Assembly (NCBI GenBank): GCA_003254925.1
Contig: QANZ01054569.1
Span: 62,001 to 126,000, forward strand
Length of the DNA stretch: 64,000 nucleotides
From: Chamaecrista fasciculata
Taxonomy: Eukaryota; Streptophyta; Magnoliopsida; Fabales; Fabaceae
Reading direction: 5' to 3'
Position numbers and translations under genes: made by a program. Positions 33,031 through 44,330 of the stretch are shown one piece after another. The notes under the pieces were generated by a model, which had not been told where the DNA came from, did no database searches, and was given only the letters and a program-made list of their open reading frames with translations. Within the stretch, counting starts at the first letter, position 1. Every line of letters begins with the position of its first letter.

Positions 33031-33622
33031 GAGTGAAACACGATAAAAATGCTTGATCTTATCTTCCCCTGCCACATGTAGCATAATTATTGGCTGAAAA
33101 TCCACAAAATCCTATCCCATAATTGAATTTCCTTGTCCGCAACTCGCTCCACGTGAAAGTGACTTGCGAACATCTGGAAAGTGCCCAAAATAAAATATCT
33201 ACTAATCTACTCAAAAAACTCGGAAATACAATATCTAAGTTCTACTTTTTTAGGATTTTTTTACCATAATATATTTTAAAAATTTAATATTTACTAAATT
33301 ATATTTATATATTTATTTTAAAAATTTTACTAATATATATATTTTTTTTGCGGGACAATTTTTTTAAATTATCTGCAAGTCGCTACCACGTGGAGCGACT
33401 TGCGGCAAGCTTTTTTGCACTCAAGTCGCTCCACGTGGCAACGACTTGCGACAATTTTAGGCAATTTTCTGATGTTCGCAAGTCGTTGCCAGGTGGAGTG
33501 CAACGACTTGCGAACAAGGAAATTCTGTTATGGGATAGGATTTTGTGGATTCTCGTCCAATAGTTATGCTACATGTGGCGGGGGAATATCAAATCAAGCG
33601 TTTTAACCGTGTTTCACTCTAT
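33031..33622. mobile_element. Fold-back element with GTCGC/CACGTGG palindromes
   Basis: The arm AGAGTGAAACACG...GCTTGATCTTAT...GCCACATGTAGCATAA...ATCCACAAAATCCTATCCCATAA is repeated in inverted orientation from about 33460 to 33622. The inner arm and centre contain several AAGTCGCTNCCACGTGGAGCGACTTGC-like palindromic units (33375-33510). No coding capacity. The target duplication is unclear. Confidence 0.65.
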
Positions 33623-33780
33623 TTTCTCTCAATTTCTCACATTTCTCACACTCCCAACCCTCAACAAACCCTATCTCTTTCACTTCCACTTCAGGCAAAA
33701 CTCTTGGAGGATAATAAGGGTAAATTACAGACTACATGTGAACGCCCGATTTTGTCCGAGCGTCTTTATCAATAAATAAA

Positions 33781-34438
33781 GGCAAAAGATTTGTTGGTGC
33801 CCCTAACGTTTGGGGTCAGTTTCAGTTATGCCCTTAACGTTTGTTTTGTGTCAGTTATGCCACCAACGTTTCACATTGTTGTCAATTATACCCTAACCTC
33901 AATTTTTTTGGGCCAAAGTCCTATTTTGGTCTCTCAAGTTTGCTCAAAGTTCTGTTTTGGTCCCTCAAGTCTCCGACGAACTTCTTAGCGAGATACACAG
34001 CGGCCCCAATGACTACGAAAACTCATAATGCAAGGTTTTTTGACCTTCTGAGTTCAATGGCAACCTGCATTTTGCGAACAAATGACTGGAAATATGATTT
34101 TCAGTGATTGTGTAAATTTTTCAATGGCTTGCTAGTCATTTTTTTGCAAAATGGAAGTCGTCATTGAACTCAAGAGGTCAAAAAACTTTGAATTAGGAGT
34201 TTTCATAGTCATCGGAGTCGCCGTATATCTAGCCGAAAAGTTCACCGGAGACTTGAGGGACCAAAACGGAACTTTGACCAAATTGAAGGACCAAAATAGG
34301 ACTTAGCCCAAAAAAATTGAGGTTAGGGTATAATTGACAACAATGTGAAACGTTGGGGGCATATTTGATACAAAACAAACGTTGGGGGCATAATTGAAAC
34401 TGACCCCAAACGTTAGGGGCACCAAAAGTCCTTTTACC
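33781..34438. mobile_element. Complete fold-back element, about 310-bp arms
   Basis: Both arms are present: GGCAAAAGATTTGTTGGTGC at the left and its inverted counterpart ending AAAAGTCCTTTTACC at the right, with a short spacer near 34080-34140. Each arm carries the AACGTTTCACATTGTTGTCA unit and the inner GC-richer protein-like fragment also found at 27057-27802. No clear target duplication was seen. Confidence 0.75.
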
Positions 34439-34657
34439 TTAATTATTTTATCCTTAATTGCTAAACTTAACGTCAACCAAATTTACTATCATATCAAAAT
34501 TGTCACTAAATTTTATTTAATATATTTAATAAAAGAACCAAATTAATTATAATTTCATATTTCAATAACTAAATCTTATAAATTTTTCTTTTCAGTGACT
34601 TAATTTTTCAGTTTATCATCTTTGAAAGACTATCATTAATTTACTCAATAATATATA
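34439..34657. other. AT-rich spacer
   Basis: No feature recognised. Confidence 0.3.
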
Positions 34658-34960
34658 AACAACAACAACAATCAAAGCCTTTTTCCACTAGGTGGGGTTG
34701 GCTATATGGATCAACTGACGTCAACATGTTCTATCATTGCACATGTCAACTGTAAGGTTATTGATAGATAAATCTTTCCGGATAGTTTCTTGGATAGTTT
34801 TCTTTGGTCTTCCCCTTCCCCGTATTATAGGATTTTCTATCATTTGGTCCTTTAAAGGTCTTCTTTGCACATGCTCAAACCACCTAAGGCATGTTTCGAC
34901 CAATTTCTCGACGAGGATGTGGGAACCCTTGTATATTTAACACTGCATCCGGGCGTTGAT
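34658..34960 (-). mobile_element. 3' end of an L1-type LINE (5'-truncated)
   Basis: On the minus strand the frame reads CLRWFEHVQRRP, GRGRPKKTIQET and DLSINNLTVDM, a well-known C-terminal segment of plant non-LTR reverse-transcriptase polyproteins. It is followed by LIHIANPT-type residues in a shifted frame and a (TTG)n-like tail at about 34658-34675. The upstream pol domains are absent. The adjoining 34960-35155 (CCTAACACAACCCTCCACTT and CGGGCTTGGGATCG motifs) is a common plant repeat often found beside such tails. Confidence 0.75.
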
Positions 34961-35160
34961 ACAGCGACCTACACTTGAGCCATGCAGCGTGTTGCTTACG
35001 AGAACGACCTAGCAGAAACACATTCACGTCGTTGATTCATAGTCATGAGAGATACGACAAATGTTTTACGTTGGTTGTCGCATGCCTAACACAACCCTCC
35101 ACTTTTAACGGGCTTGGGATCGTCAATGTAAACATAAGCAAAGATAGGCAAAGTTACTGA

Positions 35161-35425
35161 ATAATATATAAACATGTCAATAATAAATTCTACTGATAAT
35201 TGAATTGGGCATGGTTCTATATCCCTTCATGTATATCCCTTCATGATGACTTGGTTTACAAACTTTTACGTTTGCTTATGCGATAATGGTGAACTTCTAG
35301 GGATCCAATCATCCAATTAGAAGTGGAGTGGGATAGAAATATGGAAAACATGAAAGCAACAAAAGTAAAACATCTCAAATATACAATGCAAATGAATGCC
35401 TTTACATGCATCACTCTTTTATCCT
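35161..35425. other. 3' flank of the FRS6-like gene
   Basis: Probable 3' UTR and terminator region of the minus-strand FRS gene. No distinct element seen. Confidence 0.35.
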
Positions 35426-37438
35426 CTATGTTGAGTGATCCACTAGATTTACACGTTTAAGCTTGTTAAGAACATCTTCAAATGCTTGTTCTGCAATCCT
35501 GGAATGGTCATGTGATTTCCTACCTTCTTCCACAACCTGCACTATGCGTCTATATAAATGGTCATACCTATGAACTGGGTTATCAATATCAATGCCATTA
35601 GAGTTGTGATTAATAACATAACTTCGCTTCATATCTTTTCTCCATCTTGAAAGAATGTATTGAGGTGGGATCTCTTCTATGCCATTTTGGTTTAAGATGG
35701 ATAGTGCATGCCTGCACAAGTAACCTTGGAAGTTGAATAAACCACAAATGCAAAAGACCTCCATTTCAGATCCATTGAAATACACCTCAAAATCTCTTGT
35801 TACTCTCTGATTTCCCTCAAGTTCTACTTGTTCTTTGATGATGTATGAGACGGCTGGACCATCGATATTTATCTGTCTGATGCTTAAACAGGAGTACATT
35901 CCTTCAACTTCTTTCTCAAACATTCTTAATAGTTCATATGTGTATAATTTTGAAATTTGCAGCTCAAAGTAACACCTTGGCTTTTGCATAAAGCTTGAAT
36001 TTTTCGAGTCCAAATCTGCCAAAGCCTCATGCTGCCACTTTGTCTGCAATGTATGGTCATATTTTTCCAAAAATTCTTGTAGAGAAGTTTGCTTGTTAAG
36101 GAAGCCTTCAAAAAACAATGATACATCATCATTTGGTTGTGTTGGAAACATTCCTGCCAAGAAAATATCCTTCAGATAAGCTGGAACCCAACGTTTCCTA
36201 TCGTCGTATAATGCTTGAAGCCACTCGTGACCTCTAATTTCATATCGCAGCATCATGTTCTCCCAAGCTGCCTCAAATTCCTCAGCCCTCAGAGAGTAAT
36301 AAACTGCTCTGTTCAAGGCCACTTTAACTGCTTCATATTCCGGCAAAACCCCCAATTTTTCTGGAATTTTGTGTATAATATTGCACAAGGAAAGACAGTG
36401 AGAAGCTCTTGGGAAAACATCAGCAACCGCAGTTTGCAAGATTCCACATTGGTCAGTAATGATAACTTGTGGAGGGCGTCCTAAGATACACGTAAGCCAT
36501 GCCCTGAAAAGCCATGTATATGATTCAATGGTTTCACCAGCAAGCAATCCACAACCAAAGAGAATAGATTGTTTATGGTGATTTACTCCGAGAAACAGAA
36601 CAAGTGGAACTTCATACTCACTTGTCAAACATGTGGTATCAATCACGACTACATCACCAAAATGATTGTATGCTACTCTGAACCTTGCATTGGCCCAAAA
36701 TAAATTCCTCAAGCATCCCTTCTCATTGATATCCAAAACATAGAAAAAGTGTGGATCTATTAATTGCAAGTGACTAAAAAAATTTAGAATTGCTTCAGTG
36801 TCACCTTTCTTTAGCTTCAATTGGTTGGAGTAGACAGCTTTGCTTTTGGGCTCTCCTTCATCAACGTCTACACTTCCATTAGACCCAGCATCAACCATCA
36901 CTGTTCGGAACAGCCTAATTTTCTGAACTTCTTCAGAGCTAGTTAATTCCAATGTTCTTTTGCTTCCCAAACCTAGGTGTTTATGGGATTTGTAAAATTT
37001 TCCACTTGTCGGGTTAATCAAGTGATTGTGCTCAAGCTCAACTTCTATGATTCTCCACCTTTTGGAATCCATCAATCTGAACTTTATCATTGCCGGACAA
37101 CCCGTTCTTGTTTCAGGTCTTGGGCGACTTGCTTCACTTTTTTTCTTGAACCCAGCACTACTGCAGCTGAGTTTCCCTCTGTATCGTTCTTTACTCTTTC
37201 TATACCAAGTATTACTTACTCTAACCCCAAATCCTTGATCCTTGGCATAGCAATTGTAGAAGTAATATACATCCTCATAAGTCTCAAATTCCATTCCTAC
37301 AGCAGGAGGAAGAGGGTTCTCTCCTTGGATTATGCCAGTTTGATTGACAAGATCTGCCATTCCGCTGTCCCCCTCAATCTCAAATCCATCAGCATCATCA
37401 TCCACTACTTGCTCACTGTTGAGAGAAACTTCATCCAT
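35426..37438 (-). CDS. FRS6: FAR1-RELATED SEQUENCE protein, FRS6-like (copy 1)
   Basis: FRS proteins are nuclear transcription-factor-like proteins domesticated from Mutator transposases. The 670-aa frame starts at ATG 37436-37438, which sits directly after an acceptor (CTGTCAG); in-frame codons further upstream are intron. The FAR1 DNA-binding region begins at GMEFETYEDVYYFYN and ends around ELEHNHLI. The MULE transposase core includes DVVVIDTTCLTSEYEVP, GVNHHKQSILFGCGLLAGE and VIITDQCG, keeping Asp in ITDQ. The SWIM zinc finger is CICGLFNFQGYLCRHAL. The length is close to Arabidopsis FRS6 (from memory). A second FRS gene lies upstream in the same orientation, so the two form a tandem pair. 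Confidence 0.93.
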   Translation of the reverse strand: MDEVSLNSEQVVDDDADGFEIEGDSGMADLVNQTGIIQGENPLPPAVGMEFETYEDVYYFYNCYAKDQGFGVRVSNTWYRKSKERYRGKLSCSSAGFKKKSEASRPRPETRTGCPAMIKFRLMDSKRWRIIEVELEHNHLINPTSGKFYKSHKHLGLGSKRTLELTSSEEVQKIRLFRTVMVDAGSNGSVDVDEGEPKSKAVYSNQLKLKKGDTEAILNFFSHLQLIDPHFFYVLDINEKGCLRNLFWANARFRVAYNHFGDVVVIDTTCLTSEYEVPLVLFLGVNHHKQSILFGCGLLAGETIESYTWLFRAWLTCILGRPPQVIITDQCGILQTAVADVFPRASHCLSLCNIIHKIPEKLGVLPEYEAVKVALNRAVYYSLRAEEFEAAWENMMLRYEIRGHEWLQALYDDRKRWVPAYLKDIFLAGMFPTQPNDDVSLFFEGFLNKQTSLQEFLEKYDHTLQTKWQHEALADLDSKNSSFMQKPRCYFELQISKLYTYELLRMFEKEVEGMYSCLSIRQINIDGPAVSYIIKEQVELEGNQRVTRDFEVYFNGSEMEVFCICGLFNFQGYLCRHALSILNQNGIEEIPPQYILSRWRKDMKRSYVINHNSNGIDIDNPVHRYDHLYRRIVQVVEEGRKSHDHSRIAEQAFEDVLNKLKRVNLVDHST

Positions 37439-40236
37439 CTGACAGATTAAAGCAAGAACCAGTTCAGAACAAATATAAGTAACAATATTTTTAAGAAAAA
37501 AAAATGATAACACTTAAGAATATGAGAACAAACCCATTTGTCAATTAATATATTCCTGAAGACTCCATTTTGGACAATGATCCTCAATTATGTCCAAAGC
37601 CACAAACAGATTGCATTGAATCTAGTGTCTCTACTGCTTAGAAAATTGGAATTATTCAGATATGGACAATGAATATTATCTTTTGGCATCCTTCAAAGGT
37701 ATTTTTTTTACCAATGCACAAATACATGAGGTTAAATGCAATTTGAAAGACATTTTTCTCAAAGTTTACTAACAGAGTACCAGTAGCATTATCCATTACT
37801 TGAAGTAACACACATGAAGTGTCATTGCATCTTGAAAGGAGATATGTATTAAATGCCAATCAAGCGTAGCAGTAGCAGCATCCCACATACATTGTCAAAG
37901 TCAGAGGATTTAACTCATTATTATTTGATGACTTGAACTATGCCAGTCAGTTAATGACGAAGTCACTAATCCAATAAGAAAAGGTTATGATGTGAATATT
38001 TAACTAGATCAATAAAGCATAGAACTGCAATAATCTAATTCATGATAACCAATTACATCTTTCCTTTTGTCCCTGCATGAACTCAATTCAAACAAACAGC
38101 TTCTTCTTTATTTATTTACTTATTTCATCTTGAATGAGAAATTCTTCTCAGGCCAGTTAGAGAAAGCTAGTATAAATCCTGAGTCATGGTGTATGTAAAA
38201 CAGAGTGGTAAATTTTCAGACTCAATTACGTTTAGAATTATCAGAAAGTAAGGGAAAAGAAGTACAGGTCTTGGTTTTGTATACTCTTAATATATCTGAC
38301 ACATGATAAGAGCCTTATGTTCATTGAAATACCAGTCTCAGGGCTTCATCTGTAATCATGACAGTTCAAAAAAGGAAGAAAACCAAAAGCATCAATTACC
38401 TAGCAACAGTAACCACAAAGGAAAGACTGATGCAAAGTGTATCTAACTATCTATGTCAACTTCATGAAATTCCAAACTACCCAGATTCCTTCATCAGTTA
38501 CTAAATGGCCTGTAGTGCGACTGACCAGAAAAATTATAACATTTTACAGCGTAGCAGAACTCAAAGGACAAAGTTTTACCTCCAAGGGAGCTCTTAAATG
38601 CATAATAAGACTTGCCAGCAAACTAACTTTCTTCAGTCCATATAAAAAAAAAAAAAAAAAAAANAAAAAAAAAAAAAAAAAAAAAACTTTCTTCAGAGTC
38701 CATCAAAACCAATAAACTCCTACTCCATTCTAGCACATTAGTTTCATATGATATGGCAATACCACCTTTTCACCCTGACCATGTACAAAGCAGACCAATT
38801 TGGGACATGAATCTACTTAGTTTCGTCCCTTTCAATACAACCTACTATAATGCCTCCCTATCTTCTGTAATGATATCAAGGAGATTTAAATTTATTTTCA
38901 CATGTAAAAGAAAGCTTGTACCATTTGTCCTAAGTGCAACATCAGAACTAAAAAACTAGTAACTGAACCCCATCCCCACCCCCAAACTATCTAATTTTAA
39001 ACAATATTTTGTAGCCAATTCCAAGATAACTTTAATTGTTAATTTGGCAATCCAATTTTCTATTTATTAGCTAATCACAAGGAATGGAAAAACAATGTCA
39101 ATATCAGAGGCATCTAATAATTGACCTTTATCTGAATACTCTGATTGAGAGACATCAATGCTTTCATTAAATGATTATATTCATTGAATAATTGACAACT
39201 GACACAATCCCTCACATAGAAGAGTTCTTTCATCCCAAAAGCTATGTCGAATGGAGGCAATATTGTCTATCCAAATGTTGGTGGATTATGCTATACATCT
39301 ATGCAGTCAATTAATCCCCCATGAACTATGTCGTACAATATATTCAAGTCTGTCAATACAGCATTTTTGAAATCATCATTTCAAATTATCATAGTTAAAC
39401 TACAAAAACCAAAGCTTAGGTTCAACAAAAGAGATCTGTCCGGAACTCCATTCTATAATGATCCTGAATATCACCTTTGGACTTCATACTTGATAATTGA
39501 GAATTGCCCTTCCACCTCAAGATAGAAATCAACACAATTTTCGAAACCAAAAGATATAACAGCACAAAATCAAACAATAATGACACGACTCCTTTTTTTT
39601 TTTTTTCTTTTTTGAGTACACCACTTCTCTACTGGTAATGACAACCCTTGTTAGCATGAACTTCTGACGTATAAACTTTTACTAGTGCCTTTTAAACTCC
39701 TTCACTGCACACTGAACTCAAGTGCAAAGTATTTGCAAATTGAGGCAGCGCATAAAGAGGTTCTAAGAGAAGTCTCATTTTATACGTCTTATCTCTGGAG
39801 GGATTGTGGCGAATAGACATTACATAAATGCAAGTTTAGACTATGTGATTCATATACAGTTATTACTTTTTATCCCTACAGAATTTGGTTATCATTGAAC
39901 ACATTCCATTTTGTTCATGTGCACAGGAAGAAAATGCGAAGTTGCAAACACACCATAGTCAAATTTGGTTGTAAATCATATAAATAAAGGCTCAATCACA
40001 TTCACATATATCAAAGCACTTAAATTTCTCTCAACGTAATGTTAAGAGAAAAAGAATTGTGTTAAACAGGTAGAAAACCATCCAATTGACCGTTACACAG
40101 TATAGATATCAGCCAAAAATGCACGATTAGAACATTTTCTAACTGAAATTGCGAAGTAAGCCTACTAGTTGAACCAAGCCTAGTCAAACTGGTAGCAGTA
40201 AAGTATCGAACAATATATTTGAGAGAAAGATCTTAC
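37439..40236 (-). other. Long 5' UTR intron of FRS6-like copy 1 (inferred)
   Basis: The acceptor is at 37439-37440, next to the ATG. A good donor, ATTACA|gtaagatctt, occurs at 40237/40236 on the minus strand, giving a 2.8-kb intron. The region in between is AT-rich with no convincing coding sequence. It contains a poly-A run with one N at 38664. The splice pairing is inferred. Confidence 0.55.
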
Positions 40237-40380
40237 TGTAATTTGATGACGGAAGGGATTTCGTTAAGGGTTCGTTGCAAGGAAGAAGAAAACTCCCGAT
40301 GGGAATGCCATCGCTGGGCGAACGAAGTGGCCAAAAAGCGGGATTAAAGAACGCAAAATTGATTGCTACAAGCCAAAACT
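40237..40380 (-). other. Presumed 5' UTR exon of FRS6-like copy 1
   Basis: GC-richer stretch (GGAAGGGATTTCG, GGAATGCCATCGCTGGGCG on the plus strand) immediately upstream of the inferred donor. Its outer end is uncertain. Confidence 0.4.
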
Positions 40381-40429
40381 TGCTACTAATTCATTGATTC
40401 TGCCATTTTTCGCAAGCAACGAAACAACC

Positions 40430-40561
40430 ATGGTGGAATTTTTAGGGAAACAGGTGATTGATGCGGTTATGGATGGTAGCACAAGTCCCCGGGAAATGAT
40501 GAAGACCGTCTATGGAAAACGCAGTGAGACGAAGAGTAGAAATTTTTCTTCTTTTCTATTT
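40430..40561 (+). pseudogene. Truncated 5' coding remnant, divergent from FRS6
   Basis: ATG 40430-40432 in a good plant context (AACAACCATGG) opens a protein-like frame: MVEFLGKQVIDAVMDG, STSPREMMKTVYGKRS. It runs straight into the fold-back element starting at 40562. No continuation was found on the far side of that element. It may be the first exon of a gene cut off by the insertion; the family is unknown. Confidence 0.35.
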
Positions 40562-41112
40562 GGTGAAAGTCTCAAATGGGTCCCTTATGTATGGGATTGA
40601 TTTCAAATTGGTCCCTTATCTGTCATTTGTTTCAGATTGGTCCTACATATTTCCATGATATTTCAAATTGGTCCTGCGTGTTTCCATGATGTTTCAAATT
40701 GGTCTAAAAAATACTAAATGTGGTCATATCTCTCTCATTTCAAGCTCAAATATGACGAATCCAAAGTTACGAGTTTCTTTTTACGAGTACATAGAGACCA
40801 TCAATAAACGATGTCAAATCGTGTCTCAAAAGTGAATGACTCGTTTTACAGTCAAATAAGTGAAATTAGTCATATCATTCTAGTTTCAAGTTCAAATGCA
40901 ACGAGTTTGAAAGTATGTACTAACTATTGAAGAATTATTTCTTTGTCCAATTAAGATTACTAGTAAATAGGGTCAAATAACGTCTCGAAAATAGATTTGG
41001 AACCAATTTGAAACATCATAGAAACATATAGGACTAATATGAAATAAATAAAAGATAAGGGACCAATTTTAAATCTACCCCATACATAGGTGACCAATTT
41101 GAAACTTTAGAC
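40562..41112. mobile_element. Fold-back MULE-like element
   Basis: Left arm GGTGAAAGTCTCAAATGGG and right arm ending AATTTGAAACTTTAGAC are inverted copies, each with TTTCAAATTGGTCC units. The flanks tttctattt (40553-40561) and ttcctattt (41113-41121) match at 8 of 9 positions, consistent with a 9-bp duplication. It sits in the divergent upstream region of FRS6-like copy 1. Confidence 0.78.
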
Positions 41113-41121
41113 TTCCTATTT

Positions 41122-41614
41122 TAACGCAGAAGGAATTAATTTTAGATCGTCTTCTCGTTTTCTATATATTTGTTTTTTGGATTATTTCTTGGACTCATTA
41201 GTTATTACACTATTTTGTACTGTACTGACCATATATATTAAGGGATTATATCTTTTAAATTTTATTTATATTACACTTGATATTGACAAATTAGTTTATT
41301 GTAAAATTTAAATTAATATTTTTAATGAAAATATTAAATTGATAATAATTATAATTTCAAAGTATTAAATTTTATAATTTTATATCCAAAAAATTAAATT
41401 AATAATTTATCATATTTTAAGAACTAAACCATTAATTTATATTAAGTCTAATTTTAATTTTTCTTAAGGTGTAATTATTTTTATTTTATAAATATCTTTA
41501 AATGGAAACTGTAAAATTCTCTTAGTAGCAGTATTCCACTGTTATGGTTAGGGACAAAAGTAGACAACTAGATTTGGTTATCCTCTCTCTTTTACTAGTG
41601 TTCTTCCCGCTTTT
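41122..41614. other. AT-rich intergenic DNA
   Basis: No feature recognised. Confidence 0.3.
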
Positions 41615-41623
41615 ATTTTTTTA

Positions 41624-42832
41624 AGGTAAATTGCAGTTTGGTACTCTGTAATTAGGGGCGGTTTCACTTTGGTACCCTGAAAGAAAAATTTTTGCATTTT
41701 GATGTCCCGTGGTTTGCTCTGTTAGCGAATGGGTCCCTTGTGCTTATTTTCTGTTAAGATTTAACAGTTGTGACCACGTTAAAATGTCAAAAACTTCCCA
41801 ACAAATCTTCTCTTATGCGTTTAAGTCCTTTCTCTTTACTAAAAGAGATCAAAACTTAAAGAAAATAAAAATTAAAGGGTACATTATGTAAATGGCCAAC
41901 AATTTCCCCGGGTAAAACTAAAAAATTTCCCTTGTTTCTTCTCAAATTTCAAACCCCAAATCTTTCATCTTCTCAATCCTCTGAAAATGGCCAACAATTA
42001 TACCTAGAGATTATTATTAATTATTTGTTTAATTATTATTATTATACCTACAGATTCGATAGAGATTTAAGGTGGAGAACGGGGGTGAAAATAGTTCCAA
42101 TCCACTGTAACAACTGAAACAATTTCCAAATCACTCCCCAAGCATTAGAAGCAGCATACGAAGAAGCCGAATCCATGAACACCAAAGTAAGAGGCATCCT
42201 AATAACAAACCATCGAACCCATTAGGCGCCACGTCATCCATCACCTTCTCGACTTCCGACTTCGTCACTCTCAAAAACATCCACCTCATCTCCGACGAAA
42301 TCTACTCCGGCTCCGTCTTCTCCGACGACAAGAATTTCATCAGTGTCGTCGGCGACGACGTGGAGGAACAGAGCGCCGGCGTTGTTGCAGCCGATGAAGA
42401 AGGAGGCGGTGCCGGCGGCGCCGTCGTCGTGAGGGAGGAGGGAGAGTCGGCCGGCGAGAGGAGGTAAGAAATAGAGAGGATCGAGAAGATGAAAGATTTA
42501 GGATTTCAGATTTGAGGAGAAAGAAGGGAAATTTTTTAGTTTTAGCAGGGAATTGTTGGCCATTTTCATAATGTACCTTTTAATTTCTGTTTTCTTTAGG
42601 TTTTGATCCCTTTTAATAAAGAGAAAGGACTTAAACGTGTAAGAGAAGACTTGTTGGGAGGTTTCTGACATTTTAACATGGTCACAACCGTTAAATCCTA
42701 ACAGAAAATAAGCACAGGGGACCAATTTGCTAACGGAGCAAACCACGGGGCACCAAAATGCAAAAATTTTTCTTCCAATGTATCAAAGTGGAACCGTCCC
42801 TAACCACAAGGTACGAAACTGCAATTCACCCT
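41624..42832 (+). mobile_element. Pack-MULE carrying an ACC-synthase fragment
   Basis: A 1209-bp element with terminal inverted repeats of about 350 bp: the left starts AGGTAAATTGCAGTTTGG; the right, read inverted, starts AGGGTGAATTGCAGTTTCG. Flanks attttttta (41615-41623) and attttttaa (42833-42841) match at 8 of 9 positions. Between the arms lies GC-rich coding-like sequence from an ACC-synthase gene, next to a piece that looks like the preceding intron and its acceptor. No transposase is present. Confidence 0.86.
42054..42390 (+). pseudogene. Captured 1-aminocyclopropane-1-carboxylate synthase (ACS) fragment
   Basis: ACC synthase is the PLP enzyme of ethylene biosynthesis. Directly after an acceptor-like TACAG (ending 42053) the frame reads FDRDLRWRTGVKIVPIHC, then (after a stop) NNFQITPQALEAAYEEAE and VRGILITN. 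After a one-base deletion it continues PSNPLGA, DFVTLKNIHLISDEIYSGSVF and FISVVGD. These are diagnostic ACS blocks in the correct order, including the SDEIYSG motif of the PLP site. The catalytic-lysine region is absent. One in-frame stop, one frameshift and internal loss make it non-functional. The intron-like AT tract before it suggests capture from genomic DNA. Confidence 0.88.
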
Positions 42833-42969
42833 ATTTTTTAACATTCCAGATGTCCCAAAGTTTGATGCAGATAAACAGATACTTTTTCTTTTAATTATCA
42901 AAATATTCATATTCCATGAATATCATAAAACTTTATCTTCTCGATTTGGATTCGAACCCAAATCCAATA

Positions 42970-43796
42970 GCCCAAAAATTTATTTTGGTCTCTAATATTT
43001 ACCCTAAATTTTGTTTTGGTTGTTAATTTTTTCTATTTTGTTTTGATCCTTAATAGTTTCTAAAAGTTTCATAATTATATATCTTTATTGTTTTAAACCC
43101 GAATGCGATTAAATAGAGCTACAGGTTAAGTTTGGTTAAGTTTGATGAGTTCTTTCTTTACGCACTTAAAGTCATTAGTAAACGAGATCAAATTGGGCAT
43201 GAAATCGGATTTGGAAATTGGTTGCTTGTTTCATGAATTTGGTCATATTTATCTGATTTCAAATTTGAATACAAGGGAATCAAAGCTACAAGTTATTCTT
43301 GATGAGTTCTTTCTTTGTCTAGTTGAGACAGTTGATAGACAAGGTTAAATAATACTCTGAAGGTTAATATTGATGTTTCCACTAAACTCATTTTTGGAGT
43401 ACTATTTGACCTCGTTTGTCAATGACTCTAACTAGACAAAGAAAAACTCGTCAAGAGTAATTTGTAATTTCGATTACGTAGCGTTCAAATTTAAAACAAG
43501 AGAGATATAGCTAAATTCAAGAAATAAGTGGTCCATTTTCATATTTGATTTCATGCTCAATTTGACCTCATTTGCTGATAATTCCAATTGGACAAAAAAA
43601 ACTCATCAAACTTAACACGTAGCTCTTATTTAATTGCATTTGGGTTTGAAACGAGAGAGATATGAACATATTCAATATTTAGGGACCAATTATGAAACTT
43701 CTAGAAAACATCAATGACTAAAACAAAACAAAAAGAATATTATAGACTAAAACAAAATTTTGGATAAACATTCGGGACCAAACTAGAATTTTAGCC
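42970..43796. mobile_element. Long fold-back element ("aatatttaccc" family)
   Basis: Left arm GCCCAAAAATTTATTTTGGTC and inverted right arm ending TAGAATTTTAGCC. The arms continue inward with GATGAGTTCTTTCTTT and AAACGAGATCAAATTGGGCAT units and their complements. It is related to the nested element at 20030-20602. Flanks aatccaata and aatataata match 7 of 9. Confidence 0.7.
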
Positions 43797-44330
43797 AATA
43801 TAATATCAATTAGTTAAGAGATAAATTAAGAAATATTCAACTAGTCTGTGATAATAAATTATTTTTATTTATAAAAATAATATTTTTAAATCTTATTGTT
43901 GAAAAAATATAAAATTATGAGGATAAATATAATGAAATAATTTAATAGTGTATTCATAGTTATAGTTCATTTTTATTTTTTAATCTTTATACATGTAAAA
44001 AATTGATATATTTTTATTATCAAGAAAATATTTATTTTAAGTTTTTTGTGAATCTAAAGCTAAAATTATTCTTAAAGTATGAAATAAGAATTGATTTTGA
44101 TATTCAAATGCAACCTTTTAGGAAGACAAAAACCCTTTATTCCAGCTTGGGTTTCAAGGATTTTACAACTATATGAACAGCTACATACAATATAGTCCAA
44201 TGAAGAATGAATCATATGTGTGTGAATTCTTGGCAAACGAAAAAAAAAAAAAAGAGAAAATCAATGAACTCAAAAGGTACAATAATCTATGTGCATTATA
44301 TATATATTACTAGTATCATCCTTGAATTAT
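43797..44330. other. AT-rich intergenic / 3' flank of FRS copy 2
   Basis: The last 200 bp or so before the stop codon probably include the FRS 3' UTR. Nothing else recognised. Confidence 0.35.

Noticed and set aside
33375..33510. Repeated GTCGC/CACGTGG units considered as a CRISPR-like array
   Set aside because: The units are palindromic, irregularly spaced parts of one inverted-repeat element in a plant nuclear genome; no spacer structure or Cas genes.
37439..37513. N-terminal extension of FRS6-like copy 1 upstream of ATG 37438
   Set aside because: Hydrophobic, T-rich translation ending at a clear splice acceptor next to the internal ATG; it is intron.
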